DNA from: Antitrichia curtipendula
Taxonomy: Eukaryota; Streptophyta; Bryopsida; Hypnales; Leucodontaceae
DNA: 64,000 nt
Assembly (NCBI GenBank): GCA_951230915.1
Contig: OX579636.1
Location: 34,283,567 to 34,347,566 of the forward strand
Direction: 5' to 3'
Below the pieces are notes generated by a model. That model did not search any database. It was not told where the DNA came from and saw only the letters and a list, made by a program, of their open reading frames with translations. Made by a program: the position numbers and the translations under genes. Shown in pieces: positions 59,628 to 64,000 of this stretch; within the stretch, counting starts at the first letter, position 1; every line of letters starts with the position of its first letter.

Positions 59628-60775
59628 CTACCCCACTGCAATGGGTTCTCCTCGACCTTGAATGAGCACGAGGTCTTGGTTGAGGTAGTCAAGAGTGGAA
59701 GCTGCATGAAAATAAAACCACTCCCGTCTACGTTCAAAATTTGCCAAGATAGGAATTTGAATGTTACATATTCTTGACAATCGCTTTGTTAACCGCTTTG
59801 CAGTTGGGCGATCGACATCCGCGTAAGTTTGCCTTCTTATCAAACTAGACTTAAATAAACGATGACCTATGAAACCTCCATAGTCCAACTTCATCCAAAG
59901 ATCAATTAACTTCCTACTAAACCTCAACTCATGCACTACCAATATCCGATTGTCATATATATATGCAAAGGCAGTACATTTGGTGTATGCTAAACCAGGT
60001 GTATACAGATTCTCATGGTCATCTTCTGGTATGACAGATCTTGTAGCTTGGAAGCACTCTCTAGTCATGAAGAAATCATAATTGATACTGGGATTTGAAA
60101 TGGGCAAGTAATTGAGGTTGTCCGAAGTTAAACCCATTCCAATACTTTTCAACCATCTAAACAATCTATATATTTCACCTCGAAGTATCGGCTTGAACGT
60201 ATTCAAAACCAACAAGGCAATCTTGGGGTGCGGGGATTGCCACCAATCAATGACCATGAATATGATATTGGGCAAGGTGATGATAAGAGTGGCGATGAAT
60301 ATGTCCAACTTCACCTTCTCCTCATTCCATTTATGGTACTCTGCAACGAAATTCAAGGTGACAAGGAGAAGGATCAAGAATATAGATAGATCCACTGCGA
60401 CTAATTTAATTGACTAGACCAAAAGAAAAGTTGGTAAAAATTCACTAGAATACCTCCATAGAGAACCTTGACTCAGACCCGAGACAATTATATTGACTTA
60501 TCACAAGTGAGACAAGCAGCTTTCTTTGGAGCCTATCAATCTCGCAGTGGATGAACTTCAAACGTGGAGAGTTCCGGGTGAGACCTTTCGATGTGCAGGC
60601 GTGGTGATCTATAAGCACAGGAAGAGATCTGAAGTCGATCCAAGATACTATCCCCCTGTTTGAGACTATCGAAGCGCCCAGTACACAAGCTACAGCTTAC
60701 GGGAGATAAAACTGAACAAATGAATTGCACGCTTGCAAGTACAAGGGTCGCAAATTCTATGATGACTGACAACAT
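59628..60775 (-). CDS. XK-related-like small membrane protein, copy C (two-exon model)
   Basis: Exon 1 60775-60701 (25 codons, MLSVIIEFATLVLASV...) ends at GTAAGC. Exon 2 60413-59628 begins after a strong pyrimidine tract and TCTAG, reading SIKLVAVDLSIFLILLLV. Total 286 residues. The ATG that opens exon 2 in copies A and B is GTG here, which would be fatal for a one-exon gene but is harmless in the spliced model. Exon 1 has a TAG in its upstream extension, which fixes the start at MLSV. It differs from copy A at roughly 40 positions and lacks several residues in the acidic loop (EDDHENLYTP against EDDDELPEFYV). The membrane segments and the FERRREW tail are kept. Confidence 0.6.
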
Positions 60776-62328
60776 GCCATGCCCATTTAACCAATCGAAG
60801 CTGCAACACTAGCTGAGTGACAAAAACGAAAGTTAAGGAGCTCTAAAGCTTAGTTGTGCCACAGGAAGACCATTTCAGGTTTGCTTTTACAGAGTACTTC
60901 TCCCGCACGTACAGACTCTTTCTTTTGCAACTTGGAGACAATGAGTGCAGACTCTTTCTTTTCAACTTGGAGACGATGGAGTGACGTTCCATCGGAGTTT
61001 TATCATAAACTATATACATGTAAAGCAAGGAAAAATAGCTACTTGCTTGCTTTAATGATTAGAATGCGTACTCCATTCGGTTTGAAACTGAGGCAGGAAA
61101 GTTAACCCGAAGTCAACAGGAATCAAGGCTGAGCTTGTTGGAGATGCCAAGAAATCTAGAGACTGAAGTCACTCTCATATGTTTTTCATGCCCCTCAAAA
61201 ATTGCCATGATTAATTGATAAATTAGATTGTTTGTTTGTACAACGAAATATTGAACATGCTGTGGTATAAGTAACACGCTTGCAGAAATTTAATTTTCAA
61301 TTCTTTTTCAAATAGTTTTTGTTGTTTTTTCAAATTTAATCAAACTTAAAAGTGAAAAAAAAGAAAAAGAATTTTTTTTAACATAAGTATAAAATTTTCA
61401 AAATTCTTTAGTAATGAGGATGAATATTCATTTTGAAATTTTATAGTGAAAGTTTCATGAATTTTGAAATTTTATTGGGTGAAATTTTATTGACTTATGA
61501 CTCTAAATAGTAGTTTCTTTATAATTCACTCAAAAAATCTCCAAATAATCATGCCAAAAACATTTATGCATCTTTCAAATTTTACACACCTTATTTGGAG
61601 ATTTTCGGATTAAATTATAAATAACAAAAATATTTGGAGTTGTATTTTAGTCAGTAATAGTTCATTCAATAAAATTATAAAATTAGGGAAATTTTTATTA
61701 TTAAATTCCAAAATAAATTCTCATTATCTTTACAAAAGAATTTTGTACTTGTGCAAAACAATTTTTTTCATTAAAAAATTTTATTCATTTTTTTATTTTA
61801 AAATTGTTTCCATTTTTTTGAAAAATCAGTTTACTCAAGTGGGTTACTTGTACTTCTACATGACCAATTTATTTTTTTAAATCTCTAATTCTTTTATCAG
61901 ATAGGGAAATTTTTATAAGTGTATGAAATATTTTGAGACCGACTATAGTCACTATACAGGCTAGTGATTTGAATTTGAATTTCATATTTGATTTACCAAT
62001 GAACCAATAGGTACTAAACATTTCAACCTTGAAATATGGACGTCTTGTTTCTATTGTACTGTTGTACAATTTCAAGGAAATAGGAAATTTTGTTAAAATG
62101 GCCATATTCCACGTGCCATTTTTAGATTATTTGGTCTAAACTACAAAAGTGTTATCTAGGACTTATATAGATTCAAACATCTAAGACTAATGCAGATTTT
62201 AGAAATTAGGGACTGGTATAGATTTCAAACCGCATTGCCTAAACAACGAAAGTACCATCTAAAAATGGTATAGATTTCAAAAATCTAAAAAAAATGTTGA
62301 TTTTAAACATCATTTTAGACCGTGTGGT

Positions 62329-63119
62329 CTAACCCCTAAAGTCCCATTGTCCCCTCGAGGGACAAATTGGAGTTTGGGTAGGTACCTACGGGCTGAAATT
62401 ATACTGTAATTTTCTGAAACTTTTTGAGGACGTGCAGTTTTCCGAGAGGTTCATGGGTATATAATTTTTTTTATTGAAATCCGATATCGGATGAAAAAAT
62501 TATGGGTTTTTTTCGCTCAAACCAAACTCGAGGGGCAGCCTGGTCAGCCACAATTCCATTGACTGTGGAAGGGGGCAGGGTTTGCACTCTGAACCAGAGA
62601 CCGGGGGTGGACAGCGGGTGACAGTCTGGGACATGCAGTTTTTTGAAACTTTTTGAGGACGCCCAAAGAATGGGCTACGAAATCTCATTGCAAAAAAAAA
62701 TATTGTATTGTCATTTTTCATAACATAGTTGCATTGCAAGATTTTTTTGGAGGTGTTATAAGCCTCCAAATCGGCTGAAAATTAGTGGACATGTTCCTAA
62801 CATGATCTAACATATGTTCAATTTTTAAACTCAAAGTCTGTAGTGCAAAAAATTTCAACAAATGGCAGCCAAAATCATCTGAAATTTCAGGGCAGCACCC
62901 AAAAAAACTTTTCCCCGAACTTTGAATGCAATTTCTTCCAATTCGTACGGTCAAACTTGATGAAATTTTTACCACATGATCTTACTCAAGCTAAGTACAA
63001 CATCTTACGGCTAGATTTTTGAAAAAAAAGTTTTTTCCGATTTCTTGGTTGAACACAGCAAAAATGGCAGCTTTCAGTGGTTTCTGGCCAGAAAATGGCC
63101 TTGGGACTTTAGGGGCTAA
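62329..63119. mobile_element. YTAA-type element in unit C, CTAA target
   Basis: Orthologous to 28716-29505: direct CTAA on both sides, ends CCCCTAAAGTCCCA / GGGACTTTAGGGG. Present in both units, so older than the duplication. Confidence 0.85.
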
Positions 63120-64000
63120 GCTATGAAAATTGCCAAAGGTGCGGAGTGATTGCCATTTTAACAAAATTCATCATGGAAGCTTTTAGATGTTAGAAATCAA
63201 ATCTTCATCATGTTTTGGGGGGAAGAATTGCTTGAATTCATTTTCAATAAATGGTGTTGGATTTTTTCTTATAATGATACTTTTGACATTTTTACATAAG
63301 AGTGTTGATTTCCTAATTTTGGATTGTTATGATAGATTGACAATGTTCTACACTATAAGATACAACTATGGAGAAAGTTTTAAAATTTTAAAATTTTAAA
63401 ATATAATTTGTATTTTATATGAATTTATTAAATTTATAATTTTAAAATTCATAATAGTTTCAATTTTTCAATAAACATTAGATATAGGAAACATTTGATA
63501 TGTGCTCATAGCTTTGGAGAATAAATTAAAAAAATTTCATTCATTTATAATTATAAAATGGGAACATGCATAAAGAAGGACTTTGAAGTTTGAAAAGTAA
63601 TCATAGGCCCATCCTTTTAGATTAAGGCTTTTAGCACCTTCTTCCTTAAACATCAATTTTATACAAATGGTCGTTTGACTCATTTCTAAATACTTTGGTA
63701 CCTTTCAAAATAAATATTTTGGAAAATAAATTCTTATTTGTCCTCAAATTTAGACCTTCATATATATCACAATCTCTGGCTCTAGAAATGCGTCACTAAA
63801 AAAAAATTGATCTTATCAAAGAAGTCATTTGTAAACTAGCTAGTGATCAATATAAAACTAAGTAACTTCAAACCAAACAATTCAAACAAATTCATGGTCA
63901 TAAACCTATGTAACTTGCAAAACCAAGCTTTGGAAATACATTCACAGCAAAATGTCATATTAGTTCTCCTTGTGAAAGTAAAGCCCAAACTTGTGCTTTT

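Larger units (their letters stand above)
56237..64000. repeat. Segmental duplication, unit C (matches unit A), runs off the window
   Basis: Starts at TTTAGATGGTAAAATGAAT and is collinear with 22610-30430 up to the last base of the window. The true length is therefore at least 7.8 kb. Low divergence over most of its length; the membrane-gene exon 2 is the exception. Confidence 0.9.

Noticed and set aside
1..64000. CRISPR arrays, bacterial operons, prophage or rRNA/tRNA genes
   Set aside because: The only regular direct repeats are the 38-bp and 12-bp tandem arrays, which have no spacers. I found no cloverleaf with a convincing T-loop and no rRNA-like stretch by eye; a tRNA scan could still find one.

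Overview
The window reads as nuclear DNA of a land plant. It is AT-rich and gene-poor, with GT-AG introns, pyrimidine-rich acceptors and many small inverted-repeat transposons. There are no operons or ribosome binding sites. The dense miniature transposons and the divergent gene families suggest a seedless plant or another large-genome lineage, but I cannot name the species.

Layout. 1-9.8 kb is repeat-rich filler. It holds TA-flanked and YTAA-flanked inverted-repeat elements, some nested, and a broken Harbinger transposase (about 6.7-7.1 kb, minus). 9.8-11.06 kb is a GC-rich island with frameshifted coding-like sequence of unknown identity. 11.7-16.7 kb (minus) carries the best host gene: eleven phase-compatible exons encode an N-terminal PARP-type zinc finger and a PNK3P/HAD phosphatase core, i.e. 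a ZDP-like DNA 3'-phosphatase. 16.9-22.6 kb is more small transposons plus a decayed copy of a membrane-protein gene.

22.6-32.8 kb holds unit A and a shorter related unit B. Each carries, on the minus strand, a gene for a small predicted membrane protein whose N-terminal half resembles XK-related proteins (tentative). Unit A (from about 22.6 kb) is repeated in direct orientation as unit C from about 56.2 kb to the window end, with a third copy of the gene. A's gene body matches B's, while A's flanks match C's, which suggests gene conversion.

33.1-38.5 kb is an apparently complete PIF/Harbinger transposon: terminal inverted repeats, a four-copy 38-bp tandem repeat, a two-exon Myb/SANT-like gene and an intact DDE transposase. 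38.7-48.3 kb is a stack of nested and abutting inverted-repeat elements, including a possible 7.1-kb fold-back element. 48.9-50.4 kb holds degenerate coding fragments (possible MLO-like; zinc-finger/transposon-like). 50.9-56.2 kb is mostly repeats with no supported gene.

The window therefore holds one housekeeping DNA-repair gene, one local membrane-protein family, one potentially autonomous transposon, and at least three families of non-autonomous elements. Duplicated copies with and without insertions show the target sites of several of these elements directly.
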